DNA of 64,000 nt from assembly GCA_038046085.1 (NCBI GenBank), contig JBBSWW010000003.1, forward strand, positions 36,583 through 100,582, in the 5' to 3' direction. How positions within the stretch are numbered: the stretch's first letter is position 1; each line of letters opens with the position of its first letter. Of the stretch, positions 44,032 through 52,737 are shown in pieces. The stretch is from GW2011-AR18 sp038046085 (GTDB lineage: Archaea; Nanobdellota; Nanobdellia; SCGC-AAA011-G17; GW2011-AR18). The notes under the pieces are model-generated. The model had not been told where the DNA came from. It saw nothing but the letters and a program-made list of their open reading frames with translations, and made no database searches. Position numbers and translations under genes: made by a program.

Positions 44032-44643
44032 ATGAAAACACAGATAATACCGACAATAATATCGAGAAATCAAAGAGAATTTGATGAGATATTAGATAAA
44101 TATTCAAAATATTATAAACATTATCAAGTAGATATAATGGATGGGAAATTTGTAAAAAATACTTCTAATAATTTTAAATTAAAATTAGATAAGAAATATA
44201 CATACGAAGCACATCTGATGGTAAATAACCCGGAAGAATGGATAAAAAAGAACTATAAAGATTATAAAATAATAATAGCAAACTATGAAAAACTAAAAAA
44301 TCCTGAAGATATAATAAAATTTGTAAAATCAAAACATAAAAAAATAGGATTTGCATTAAACCCGGAAACATCAATAATGCATATAATGCCATACTTAAAA
44401 AGATTAGATAGAGTATTGATATTAACAGTACATCCAGGACAATATGGAGCAGAATTCTTAAAAGAAACATTAGAAAAGGTAAAAATGCTAAGAATTGATT
44501 ATAAAAAAGATATAGAAACTGATGGACATGAAGACCCTGTACATTTAAGATTATCTAAAAAAGCAGGAGCAAACCTATTTGCAGTTGGAAGTTATCTTAA
44601 AGAGAGTAAAGACATCAAGTCTAGTATAAAGAAACTAAAATAA
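44032..44643 (+). CDS. rpe: Ribulose-phosphate 3-epimerase
   Basis: 203 residues, a TIM barrel slightly shorter than bacterial Rpe (about 220). VDIMDGKFV (about 34-42), YEAHLMVNNPEEWI, LTVHPGQYGAEFL and the terminal AVGSYL phosphate site match the family, including the Asp/His metal ligands in DIMDG and EAHLM. It converts ribulose 5-phosphate to xylulose 5-phosphate. One catalytic region (ETDGHEDPVHLRL, normally EVDGGV) is somewhat diverged. Same direction as rpiB, probably one transcript. Confidence 0.88.
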   Translation: MKTQIIPTIISRNQREFDEILDKYSKYYKHYQVDIMDGKFVKNTSNNFKLKLDKKYTYEAHLMVNNPEEWIKKNYKDYKIIIANYEKLKNPEDIIKFVKSKHKKIGFALNPETSIMHIMPYLKRLDRVLILTVHPGQYGAEFLKETLEKVKMLRIDYKKDIETDGHEDPVHLRLSKKAGANLFAVGSYLKESKDIKSSIKKLK

Positions 44644-44687
44644 TAACTGTTAAGTTACCGATATCTCATTTAGATAGATAACTATTT

Positions 44688-45137
44688 CTAAGCATCAGGA
44701 ATTACAGGCTCAACAAGTTTTGCCAATTTTTCTAATGACTCTTGCCAACCCAAATAACACATCTCTGCTGGAATAACTGAAGGAATACCCTCTTGAATGA
44801 TTTTAATTTCTGTACCAACAGAAACTTTTTTTAACCAAATAGAAGTAGTCATTTCACCAGGTAGATTTGGATCATCAAATTTATCAGTATGTTTTATGAA
44901 TTCATTTGGTTTTATCTCTAAGAAATTTCCCCCAAAAGAGTGTCCGTTGCCAGTTGAAAAATTAATAAAAGACATTTTGTAGCTGCCACCTACACGCACA
45001 TCCATTTGATGAATAACACATAAAAATCCATAAGGAGGAAGCCAAAATGACATAGCATTCGGCTCAGTAAATGCACGGTATACTTTTTCTGGAGTTGCTT
45101 TAAGAACTCTATGTAATGTTACGCTGTTATTTGTCAT
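44688..45137 (-). CDS. AHSA1/SRPBCC-domain protein
   Basis: 149 residues of the helix-grip START-like fold: VTLHRVLKATPEKVYRAFTE at the start, MDVRVGGSYKMSF and a final LGWQESLEKLAKLVEP helix. This is the bacterial AHSA1 (Aha1-like C-terminal domain) family, usually ligand-binding or stress related. The base composition is visibly less AT-rich than the neighbouring genes, and the gene interrupts two + strand pentose-phosphate runs, so recent acquisition from a bacterium is likely. Confidence 0.85.
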   Translation of the reverse strand: MTNNSVTLHRVLKATPEKVYRAFTEPNAMSFWLPPYGFLCVIHQMDVRVGGSYKMSFINFSTGNGHSFGGNFLEIKPNEFIKHTDKFDDPNLPGEMTTSIWLKKVSVGTEIKIIQEGIPSVIPAEMCYLGWQESLEKLAKLVEPVIPDA

Positions 45138-45246
45138 ATTATTCTTAAGTTAACTAAATTTATAAATATATCTCCAATTTAGGCTATGTTTACTTTACAG
45201 CTCATTATATAGATAAGCTTAAGAATTTATTTTTAATCCTCTTTTT

Positions 45247-45615
45247 ATGATAAAAGTATTAATTGTTGATGATGATTATATGCAACTTCAACTAGATGAA
45301 ATTTTTGTGCCTAAGTTTTCAAGAGGGTATACACCAATAACTGCTAAAAATGGAGATGAAGCAATATCGCAGTATAAAACAAATAATGATATAGAAATAA
45401 TAGTTTTTGATACTGACTTAAGACCATCACGAGAGAAAGGATGGGAGGTATATGATAAATTACGTATGTTGGGATATGAAGGAAGAGTTTTGGCTAGATC
45501 TTCAGATTTAACAAGTGAGATAGTTAAAGAGTGGGAATTAAGAAATGTTCCTCTTGTGGAAAAAAATATGCCAAAAGATTTAGAATATCATCTTGATAAA
45601 GTTCTTGATGAGTAA
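45247..45615 (+). CDS. Stand-alone response regulator receiver domain
   Basis: 122 residues, REC domain only. Acidic triad D8-D10, phospho-acceptor D55 in IIVFDTDLRP, Ser85/Ser86 in the Thr/Ser position and Lys106 (VEKNMP) are all present. There is no output domain and no histidine kinase in the window, so it would act as a CheY-like or Spo0F-like shuttle with a kinase encoded elsewhere. Converges on the gene at 45618 with a 2-nt gap. Confidence 0.85.
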   Translation: MIKVLIVDDDYMQLQLDEIFVPKFSRGYTPITAKNGDEAISQYKTNNDIEIIVFDTDLRPSREKGWEVYDKLRMLGYEGRVLARSSDLTSEIVKEWELRNVPLVEKNMPKDLEYHLDKVLDE

Positions 45616-45617
45616 TT

Positions 45618-46547
45618 TTAACTTTTCATAGTTCTTAATGATTCTATTTTATCATTAACTTTCACTTTTTCTGATGCTTCATTAAATGCTTGAACTTTTT
45701 CTAAGAATCTGTTTACTCCGTTATCTTTTCTTGACGTATCATATACGTATATTACTGGTGCTGTTAACTCTCTGAATAATGATGTTCTATTATATATCCC
45801 AGTTCTGTTTCCTTCATAAATTTCATTATCTATGATATATCTTGTTCTTCCGTTGAATTTTGATTCTGCTATAACTCCTACAATTCCTGCTTTTAGGTAT
45901 TCTCCTGGTTTCGCTATTGTTCTGTTATATTGTAAATGGAATCTTTCATCTCCTTCATATTTTCCTACTGTGAATGTTCCTTTAAGAGCATCAAATACTA
46001 ATTCTGTTCCTAAGGTGTCTGGTGTTTTTGATATTTCTTCTCTGAATGCAGGAATAGATATTGATTCACTATATCTTACAGTAATTCCTAACCTATTACC
46101 AATATGATCTAGAACTCTTACTGTTTCTTCCTCTCTACTTTTTGATAATTCTCCTCTCTTTAACATTCCATCAATCATTTTTACGGATTTAGGAAAACTT
46201 TGTCTTGCAATATCTTCATTCATAAATAATAGAGTATCTCTTAATTTCCTGTAAGCTTCATCATCTTTCACTCCACCGAACAATAATCCCATAACATCAT
46301 CTGAATCTGTCTGTAAACCATAAACAACACCATCAAGTCCTTCAACTCTTCTTCTAAACTGTCTTCTATCAACTTTAACAAGGTCTAAACCACAAACATT
46401 AACATTAGTAGGAAAAGATCTCCATTCAAGCATTCCAGGAGCCCTTTTTGGAAGAACTAGATCATCAACACTGCCAGCACGAAACAAACTTGCATAACCC
46501 ATCTTATCAGGAATAACTTTTTCACATTCACTACAAGCTTCAGCCAT
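45618..46547 (-). CDS. Hypothetical protein (309 aa)
   Basis: Soluble. An N-terminal CSECEK (C5, C8) could be half a metal knuckle, and the rest is mixed alpha/beta with no motif I recognise. The codon pattern changes along the gene: the C-terminal two thirds is T-rich on the + strand, while the N-terminal quarter (46380-46547) is A-rich like core genes. That may reflect recombination or a chimeric origin. Start ATG at 46547. Confidence 0.5.
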   Translation of the reverse strand: MAEACSECEKVIPDKMGYASLFRAGSVDDLVLPKRAPGMLEWRSFPTNVNVCGLDLVKVDRRQFRRRVEGLDGVVYGLQTDSDDVMGLLFGGVKDDEAYRKLRDTLLFMNEDIARQSFPKSVKMIDGMLKRGELSKSREEETVRVLDHIGNRLGITVRYSESISIPAFREEISKTPDTLGTELVFDALKGTFTVGKYEGDERFHLQYNRTIAKPGEYLKAGIVGVIAESKFNGRTRYIIDNEIYEGNRTGIYNRTSLFRELTAPVIYVYDTSRKDNGVNRFLEKVQAFNEASEKVKVNDKIESLRTMKS

Positions 46548-46679
46548 AAAGATAATAACAAGATATTAGTATATAAAAATTTGTATAGTAAAAAATCATA
46601 GAATATTTATTTGATATTTATATCTACTTAAAATAATTAAACTTAAATACAAATTAAACTCTAAAATAATAAGAAAAAG

Positions 46680-48530
46680 ATGGTGAATACACAGTCATTA
46701 AAGGATATAGCAACAATTCTAAGAAGAGATGTACTAAAAACTACAACAACAGCAGGATCAGGACATCCAACTACTTGTTTATCAGCTGCTGAAATATTAT
46801 CAACATTATTCTTTAGTGAGATGTCATATGATACAAAAAATGCATTAAACCCAGACAATGATGAATTCATATTATCAAAAGGACATGCAGCACCAATATT
46901 ATATTCAGTATTAGCAAGATCAGGATGCATAGACTATAACCTAAATACATTAAGACAGTACGGTTCTCCTCTAGAGGGACATCCATTACCTACACAATTA
47001 AAATGGGTGAAAGTAGCAACAGGATCATTAGGACAGGGATTAGGAGTTGGAGTAGGAATTGCTTTAGCAGCTAAGATGCAGAAAAGAAGATGCAGAACAT
47101 ATGTATTATTAGGAGATTCAGAATGTGCAGAAGGATCAGTATATGAAGCTTTAGAACTTGCATCACATTACAAACTAAACAACTTATGTGCGATAATAGA
47201 TGTAAACAGACTAGGACAAAGAGGAGAGACATTACTAGGACACGATACATCAGCATATAAAAAAAGATTCGAAGGATTTGGATGGAATGCAGTGGTAATA
47301 GATGGACACAACATAGAACAATTGCAAAGAGCTTTGAGCAATGCAAGAAAAGACAGAAGACCAACAGCAATAATAGCTAAAACATTGAAAGGAAGAGGAG
47401 TTTCATTCTTAGAAGATAAAGATGGATGGCATGGAAAATCATTAACAGAGTTAGAATTAGAAAAAGCATTGAAAGAATTAAAGAATCCAGATATGCCTAA
47501 TTTCAAGATAAAAGCACCTAATAAGATACCTTATAAAATAAGAATAGATGATACTTATACAAATCCGGAATATAAAATAAATGAACAAATAGCAACAAGA
47601 GAGGCATATGGAAAAGCACTAGTAAAATTAGCTAGAGGAAATTCATTAATTGTAGCAACAGATGCTGAAGTAGGAAATTCAACACATGCTGAAGATCTAA
47701 AGAAAGCATATCCAAACAGGTTTGTTGAAGCATACATAGCAGAACAGAACATGATAAGCATGGCATTAGGAATGAGTGTAAAAGGATTCAATGTATTTGC
47801 ATCAAGTTTTGCAGCTTTTTTATCAAGAGCACATGATCAAATAAGAATGGCATCAATATCAAATGCAAATTTAACAATAGTAGGAAGCCATGCAGGAATA
47901 TCAATAGGAGAGGATGGACCATCACAGATGGGATTAGAGGATATAGCAATATTCAGGGCATTACCAAGAAGTGTTGTATTATATCCAAGTGATGCAGTAT
48001 CAACAGAAAAATTAACATTACTGGCTTCAAATATTTCTGGAATCAAGTACATAAGAACAACAAGACCAAAAACTCCTGTAATATATAATAACAGAGAGGT
48101 ATTTGAGTTAGGGGAATTTAAGATACTAAGACAATCAAAAAGTGATAAGGCATTAATAGTTGGAGCTGGAATAACAGTACATGAGGCAATGAAAGCAGCT
48201 GAAAGACTAACACAAGATGATGTAGATACTGCTGTTGTAGATTGTTATTGCATAAAACCATTCAATGGAAAGAGATTTGTAGAACTAGCAAAGAAATCAG
48301 GGAATAAAGTAGTAATAGTAGAGGATCATTACAAAGAGGGTGGAATAGGAGAGATGATAAGTTCTGAAGTAGCAGGACATGGAATAGAGGTAGAACATTT
48401 ATACATCAAAGAGATGCCACACTCAGGAACAAAAGAAAAATTGATGGAAGTACATGGAATAAATGATAAATCAATAATAAGAGCTGTAAAAAGAATATGC
48501 AAACTAAATTATTCAATGATAACTAACTAG
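46680..48530 (+). CDS. tkt: Transketolase (full-length)
   Basis: 616 residues, a single-chain enzyme; archaea that have transketolase usually encode two half-size subunits. The TPP domain shows GHPTTCLSAAEIL, SKGHAAPILYSVL and GDSECAEGSVYEALELASHY; the pyrimidine-binding domain has EAYIAEQNMISMALGMSVKG with the catalytic Glu; the C-terminal domain follows. It transfers two-carbon units between sugar phosphates. A TATA-like CTTAAATA (46642-46649) lies about 31 nt before the ATG. The 3' end overlaps a convergent gene by 8 nt. Confidence 0.94.
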   Translation: MVNTQSLKDIATILRRDVLKTTTTAGSGHPTTCLSAAEILSTLFFSEMSYDTKNALNPDNDEFILSKGHAAPILYSVLARSGCIDYNLNTLRQYGSPLEGHPLPTQLKWVKVATGSLGQGLGVGVGIALAAKMQKRRCRTYVLLGDSECAEGSVYEALELASHYKLNNLCAIIDVNRLGQRGETLLGHDTSAYKKRFEGFGWNAVVIDGHNIEQLQRALSNARKDRRPTAIIAKTLKGRGVSFLEDKDGWHGKSLTELELEKALKELKNPDMPNFKIKAPNKIPYKIRIDDTYTNPEYKINEQIATREAYGKALVKLARGNSLIVATDAEVGNSTHAEDLKKAYPNRFVEAYIAEQNMISMALGMSVKGFNVFASSFAAFLSRAHDQIRMASISNANLTIVGSHAGISIGEDGPSQMGLEDIAIFRALPRSVVLYPSDAVSTEKLTLLASNISGIKYIRTTRPKTPVIYNNREVFELGEFKILRQSKSDKALIVGAGITVHEAMKAAERLTQDDVDTAVVDCYCIKPFNGKRFVELAKKSGNKVVIVEDHYKEGGIGEMISSEVAGHGIEVEHLYIKEMPHSGTKEKLMEVHGINDKSIIRAVKRICKLNYSMITN

Positions 48531-48876
48531 AAAACTCTAATACTCTTTTAATTTTATCTGATATTTCTTTGCCTGCTATTCTATTAGTTCTAGAAAACAA
48601 TTCACCATGTCTTAATCTTTCAAATTCTTCATGTCTTGATTCGGCAATATCTGTAGAACTTTCAACATTATCTATAGTCTTATAAAACCATTCTGTTCTT
48701 CCTCTAGAATCTTCTAAAGCGCCAATAACAAAATAAGTTCTTGCTAAAGACCAATAACCAGTATAAATATAACCTGTTTTATCTCTATTATTTCTTCCTA
48801 ATTCAGTATAACTACCATCATTACCAATACAATTTAATAAGTGACCATCAACAAATTTTGCAATATATGAAACCAT
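48523..48876 (-). CDS. Hypothetical protein (117 aa)
   Basis: A soluble, charged protein with aromatic patches (YIYTGYWSLARTYFVIGAL) and a helical C-terminal half. No family recognised. It is embedded head-out between tkt and tal, on the opposite strand to both, with an 8-nt overlap with tkt. Its position suggests insertion into an ancestral tkt-tal run. Confidence 0.5.
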   Translation of the reverse strand: MVSYIAKFVDGHLLNCIGNDGSYTELGRNNRDKTGYIYTGYWSLARTYFVIGALEDSRGRTEWFYKTIDNVESSTDIAESRHEEFERLRHGELFSRTNRIAGKEISDKIKRVLEFSS

Positions 48877-48947
48877 ATTATTTCTACTAAAATGAATCTT
48901 TTAAATATTTATATACAAAAGTAGCTATTTTAAACAAATACGACAAA

Positions 48948-48996
48948 CTTTAAATATGATAAGATTCTAATTAATAGTATAAAATAGAGGTGAATA
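48948..48996 (+). promoter_or_regulatory. Promoter and Shine-Dalgarno of tal-pgi-zwf
   Basis: TATA-like CTTTAAATA at 48948-48956 predicts a transcript start near 48978. GAGGTG at 48987-48992 is a strong anti-16S match, 4 nt before the ATG at 48997. This is one of the few clearly leadered genes here, and it heads the operon for three pentose-phosphate and hexose-phosphate enzymes. Confidence 0.6.
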
Positions 48997-49662
48997 ATGA
49001 AGATTTTTCTCGATACAGCAAACATTAATGATTTAAAAAAAGCATATGCAACGGGTCTTTGCGATGGAGTTACAACAAATCCTACTTTAGCAGCAATAGA
49101 GGGATATCCTTCATTTGAAAAATTAACCCATGATGTTCTAAGCATATTTACAAAACCAATGGATGTAGTAAATTTTGAAGTAGCTAGTCTAGATGCAAAA
49201 ACAATGATAGAAGAGGGAATGAAACTAGCTGCATTATCAAAACATGTAATAGTAAAAGTCCCAATAACACAAGATGGATTAATAGCATGCAAAGAATTAA
49301 CAAAAAGAGGAATAAGAGTTAATGTGACATTATGTTTTTCACCAACACAGGCATTAATGGCAGCAAAAGCTGGAGCATATTTCATAAGCCCATTTGTGGG
49401 AAGATTAGATGATCAGAATGAGGATGGAATGAGATTAATAGAACAGATAAAAAAGATATACACAAACTATGGAATAAAAACACAGATACTAGTTGCTAGT
49501 GTAAGAGGACCACATCACGTAATGGAGGCAGCACTACTAGGAGCAGATGCATGCACAATACCATATTCAGTATTTGAAAAACTATTCAGACACGAACTGA
49601 CAGATATAGGAATAAATAAATTCTTAGATGACTGGAAAAAAACAAAATTCAAAATAAAATGA
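48997..49662 (+). CDS. tal: Transaldolase, TalC/FSA-type
   Basis: 221 residues, the small single-domain subfamily. KIFLDTANI (Asp6), GVTTNPTL, the Schiff-base lysine in VIVKVPIT (Lys87), VNVTLCFSPTQAL and ISPFVGRLDD are diagnostic. It transfers dihydroxyacetone units between sugar phosphates, linking pentoses to fructose 6-phosphate. The alternative function fructose-6-phosphate aldolase cannot be excluded for this subfamily. It overlaps pgi by 4 nt (ATGA), and zwf follows, forming a tight tal-pgi-zwf operon. Confidence 0.92.
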   Translation: MKIFLDTANINDLKKAYATGLCDGVTTNPTLAAIEGYPSFEKLTHDVLSIFTKPMDVVNFEVASLDAKTMIEEGMKLAALSKHVIVKVPITQDGLIACKELTKRGIRVNVTLCFSPTQALMAAKAGAYFISPFVGRLDDQNEDGMRLIEQIKKIYTNYGIKTQILVASVRGPHHVMEAALLGADACTIPYSVFEKLFRHELTDIGINKFLDDWKKTKFKIK

Positions 49663-50753
49663 ATGAACTAATTTTTAGATATGAAAACACTTGCTGTGTT
49701 ACAAAATTTGATATAGCAAGAGACTCTGAGATAGTCAATAAAACATTAGATTATATGAATTCAGCTGCAAAAGATGAAGAATATGATACAAGTTTTAGTT
49801 CAATAAACTTACCATTTGACAGGAAAAATATAATAAAAATAAGAAAACTAGCAAGAAAATACACAAAAGTAAGTTATATAATCGTAGTAGGAATTGGCGG
49901 TTCTAACTTAGGAACAATGGCTGTACAGGAAGCAATACTAGGAAAATTGTATAATCAAACTTCTGAAAATAAAGTAAAAATATTATATGCAGAGACAACA
50001 GATCCTGACTATTTGACAGANNNNNNNNNNNNNNNNNNNNNNNNNNNNNNNNNNNNNNNNNNNNNNNNNNNNNNNNNNNNNNNNNNNNNNNNNNNNNNNN
50101 NNNNNNNNNNNNNNNNNNNNTTATTAGATGGAGCAAGAAAGATGAGAGAACTATGCTTATCAAAAGATATATTTACAAACCCTGCAGCTTTATCAGCATT
50201 AATAATCTATAATAATTATAAAAAACAGAAAACAATACATAATACATTCTTGTTTAGCAATGATTTAGAATCAATAGGGAAATGGTATAGACAATTAACA
50301 GCTGAAAGTCTAGGAAAAGAGAAAGACTTACAGGGAAAAAGCACAACTAATGGAATAACACCAATAACATCAATAGGAACAACGGACTTGCATTCAATGG
50401 TGCAATTATATCTTGGAGGACCAAATGATAAGATAACAACATTTCTCATAGTAAATGAATTCAAGAACCATATAGAGATAAAAGAGAATGAGGTAAATGT
50501 ATTACCTAAATTGCAGAATAAAGATATGGGATTTATAATGAATGCAATAATACAAGGAGTTGAGAAGACTTATCTAAACAGACAACTACCATATATCGAA
50601 ATAATAATACCAAAGAAAATAGAGTATTGCATAGGGCAGTTATTACAGATGAAGATGATGGAGATGATGTTCTTAGGGCATTTGATGAATATAAACCCCT
50701 TTGACCAGCCAAATGTAGAAGAGTATAAAATAGAGACAAAGAAGTATTTATAA
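49659..50753 (+). CDS. pgi: Glucose-6-phosphate isomerase, bacterial (Pgi) type, broken by a 100-N gap
   Basis: VVGIGGSNLGTMAVQEA and AETTDPDYL before the gap, and GESEGK-like AESLGKEKD plus TTDLHSMVQLYLGGPNDK after it, identify the classical sugar-isomerase (SIS) fold enzyme and not the archaeal cupin form. The 100-N gap (50021-50120) hides the region that should carry the SGTTTE phosphate loop and the GGRFS motif; compared with about 450-residue bacterial Pgi, roughly 85-95 residues are probably missing. Frames match across the gap. It interconverts glucose and fructose 6-phosphates and overlaps zwf by 1 nt. Confidence 0.9.
   Translation: MNELIFRYENTCCVTKFDIARDSEIVNKTLDYMNSAAKDEEYDTSFSSINLPFDRKNIIKIRKLARKYTKVSYIIVVGIGGSNLGTMAVQEAILGKLYNQTSENKVKILYAETTDPDYLTXXXXXXXXXXXXXXXXXXXXXXXXXXXXXXXXXXLLDGARKMRELCLSKDIFTNPAALSALIIYNNYKKQKTIHNTFLFSNDLESIGKWYRQLTAESLGKEKDLQGKSTTNGITPITSIGTTDLHSMVQLYLGGPNDKITTFLIVNEFKNHIEIKENEVNVLPKLQNKDMGFIMNAIIQGVEKTYLNRQLPYIEIIIPKKIEYCIGQLLQMKMMEMMFLGHLMNINPFDQPNVEEYKIETKKYL
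50021..50120. other. Assembly gap of 100 N in pgi
   Basis: Exactly 100 N, a placeholder length. The pgi frame needs a true gap of 1 modulo 3, which 100 satisfies by chance. Comparison with family length suggests the real gap is nearer 260-290 nt; this is an estimate from recalled Pgi domain layout, not a measured alignment. Unlike the first gap, the flanking bases are not repeated elsewhere in the window as far as I can see. Confidence 0.85.
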
Positions 50754-52165
50754 TGGAAAATTTTAACTTAGTAATATTCGGTGCAACAGGAGATTTAACA
50801 AAGAGAAGATTAATACCTGCATTATATAATTTATTAAAAGAAAAACATTTACAAAATTATTTATCAGTTTGTATAGGAAGAAAAGAGTGGGATAATGAAG
50901 AATTTAGAGAATATCTATACGAGTTTATTAAAACAAACATAAAAGATCTTGATGGAAAAACATGGAATGAACTAAAGAATAGAATTTACTATTATAAAAC
51001 AGATTTCAATGATGAAAAAGGAATGCAAGGGTTAAAAAGATATCTAGAAGAATTAGAGAACAAACATAAAATAAAACATAATAGACTGTATTACATGGCT
51101 ACAATGCCTGAAAATTATGAGAATATAATAGACTCAATAAAGAAAAACAAACTAGGTGAAGAAAAAGACGGATATAAAAGATTAATAATAGAAAAACCAT
51201 TCGGGTATGATATAAAAACAGCAACAAAACTAAATGAATTAATAACAAGATCATTCAGAGAGGAACAGATATATAGAATAGATCATTATTTAGGGAAAGA
51301 GACAGTTTCTAACATATTATTATTCAGGTTTACAAATACAATATTTGATCCAATATGGAACAATAAATACATAGACCATGCACAGATAATAGTTTCTGAA
51401 AGCCTAGGAGTAGAGAATAGAGGAAATTATTATGATAATTCTGGAGTAATAAGGGACATGATACAGAATCATCTAATGCAAATACTTACACTAATAACAA
51501 TAGACTGTCCAGGAAAACTAGAAGCTAATTCAATAAGAAGAGAAAAATTAGAGATAGTAAAAGCAATAGATAAGAAAGAATTAGAGAATAATGTAGTATT
51601 AGGACAGTATGAAAACTATAAAAAGGAATTAAATGTAGATATAAAATCAACAACACCAACATTTGCAGCATTAAAAGTAAATATAAACAATGAAAGATGG
51701 AAAGGAGTCCCATTTTATTTAAGAACAGGGAAAAAATTAGGGAGAAAAGAGGCTTATGTATATATAAAATTCAAAGATATAAGATGTTTCACAGATGAAA
51801 GATTACCATTAAAATCAAATGAGATAGTAATACATATACAACCTGAGAGTGATATAGATATAAGATTCAATACAAAAAAACCAGGATTAAAATTAGATAC
51901 ACAAAAAGTAGACTTAAAATTCAGTTATAAGAATATATTTGGATATAATACAATAGAAGCATATGAAAAACTATTCAGTGATGCGTCAGAAGGAGATCTA
52001 AGTAATTTTACAAGCTGGGAAGAGACAAAAGAATCATGGAAAGTAGTTGATAACTTACTAAATATTAAGAAAGTGTATACATATAAACAGGATAGCAATG
52101 GGCCAAAAGAATCTGAAGAATTAATAAGAAAAAATAATAGAGAATGGTTCAAGAATGGGATTTAA
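50753..52165 (+). CDS. zwf: Glucose-6-phosphate 1-dehydrogenase
   Basis: 470 residues, near full length for bacterial Zwf. NAD(P)-binding GATGDLTKRRL (10-20), EKPFG (147-151) and the substrate site RIDHYLGKE (175-183, with D177, H178, K182) are all intact. It oxidises glucose 6-phosphate to 6-phosphogluconolactone. This enzyme is rare in Archaea, where the oxidative pentose phosphate pathway is generally absent, so a bacterial origin is likely, though its codon use is fully adapted to the host. Last gene of the tal-pgi-zwf operon (1-nt overlap). Confidence 0.95.
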   Translation: MENFNLVIFGATGDLTKRRLIPALYNLLKEKHLQNYLSVCIGRKEWDNEEFREYLYEFIKTNIKDLDGKTWNELKNRIYYYKTDFNDEKGMQGLKRYLEELENKHKIKHNRLYYMATMPENYENIIDSIKKNKLGEEKDGYKRLIIEKPFGYDIKTATKLNELITRSFREEQIYRIDHYLGKETVSNILLFRFTNTIFDPIWNNKYIDHAQIIVSESLGVENRGNYYDNSGVIRDMIQNHLMQILTLITIDCPGKLEANSIRREKLEIVKAIDKKELENNVVLGQYENYKKELNVDIKSTTPTFAALKVNINNERWKGVPFYLRTGKKLGRKEAYVYIKFKDIRCFTDERLPLKSNEIVIHIQPESDIDIRFNTKKPGLKLDTQKVDLKFSYKNIFGYNTIEAYEKLFSDASEGDLSNFTSWEETKESWKVVDNLLNIKKVYTYKQDSNGPKESEELIRKNNREWFKNGI

Positions 52166-52218
52166 TATATATCTTTGTATAAATAAATACTTATAAAAGA
52201 ATTTTATCTAAAAATTAG

Positions 52219-52737
52219 ATGACAAGAGATAACATTCTTAAATTAGTTAATACAACTGCATTACCCAATAGAGATATAATGGCATTAGATGCTGCGCAGT
52301 CATTAGCTAAGAGAATTGGATATCCAGAAAATCCAGATTCAGATATGAGCCTTGTTACACTACCTGATAATTTTTTAGCAGTAGTATGTGGTCTAAAACA
52401 AGAGTCATATTTTGCATTAGTTGGAAACCAGTTGGGAAGTACTGGATACAGATGTTTATTACAATTACCACAAAATAGTCATACAAGTGAATTAACATAT
52501 ATGACAACATTAATTAGATGTGTACAGGAGAATTTTGATAGTTTATGGGATACAAGACAATCACGCTTATATTTAGGTCCTTCAGAAGATGATCCTGGTC
52601 TTAGAGTAACCCCACAAGCAAGACCATTTGTAGATTATCCTGTACTAAAGATTAATGGTAATTTTGGTGAAAATAATCAAGATTTAGAAGCACATTTAGA
52701 TAGGATATTTGAATTAATGAGAATAGTTAAAGGATAA
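52219..52737 (+). CDS. Hypothetical protein (172 aa) between zwf and gnd
   Basis: A soluble alpha/beta protein of unrecognised family. It lacks the motifs of DevB-type or beta-propeller 6-phosphogluconolactonase, which is the missing step between its neighbours. ALDAAQSLAKRIGYPENPDS looks helical and SYFALVGNQLGS strand-rich. CTTATAAAAG near 52189-52198 gives it its own promoter about 25 nt before the ATG. It ends exactly where the convergent gnd gene ends. Confidence 0.55.
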   Translation: MTRDNILKLVNTTALPNRDIMALDAAQSLAKRIGYPENPDSDMSLVTLPDNFLAVVCGLKQESYFALVGNQLGSTGYRCLLQLPQNSHTSELTYMTTLIRCVQENFDSLWDTRQSRLYLGPSEDDPGLRVTPQARPFVDYPVLKINGNFGENNQDLEAHLDRIFELMRIVKG

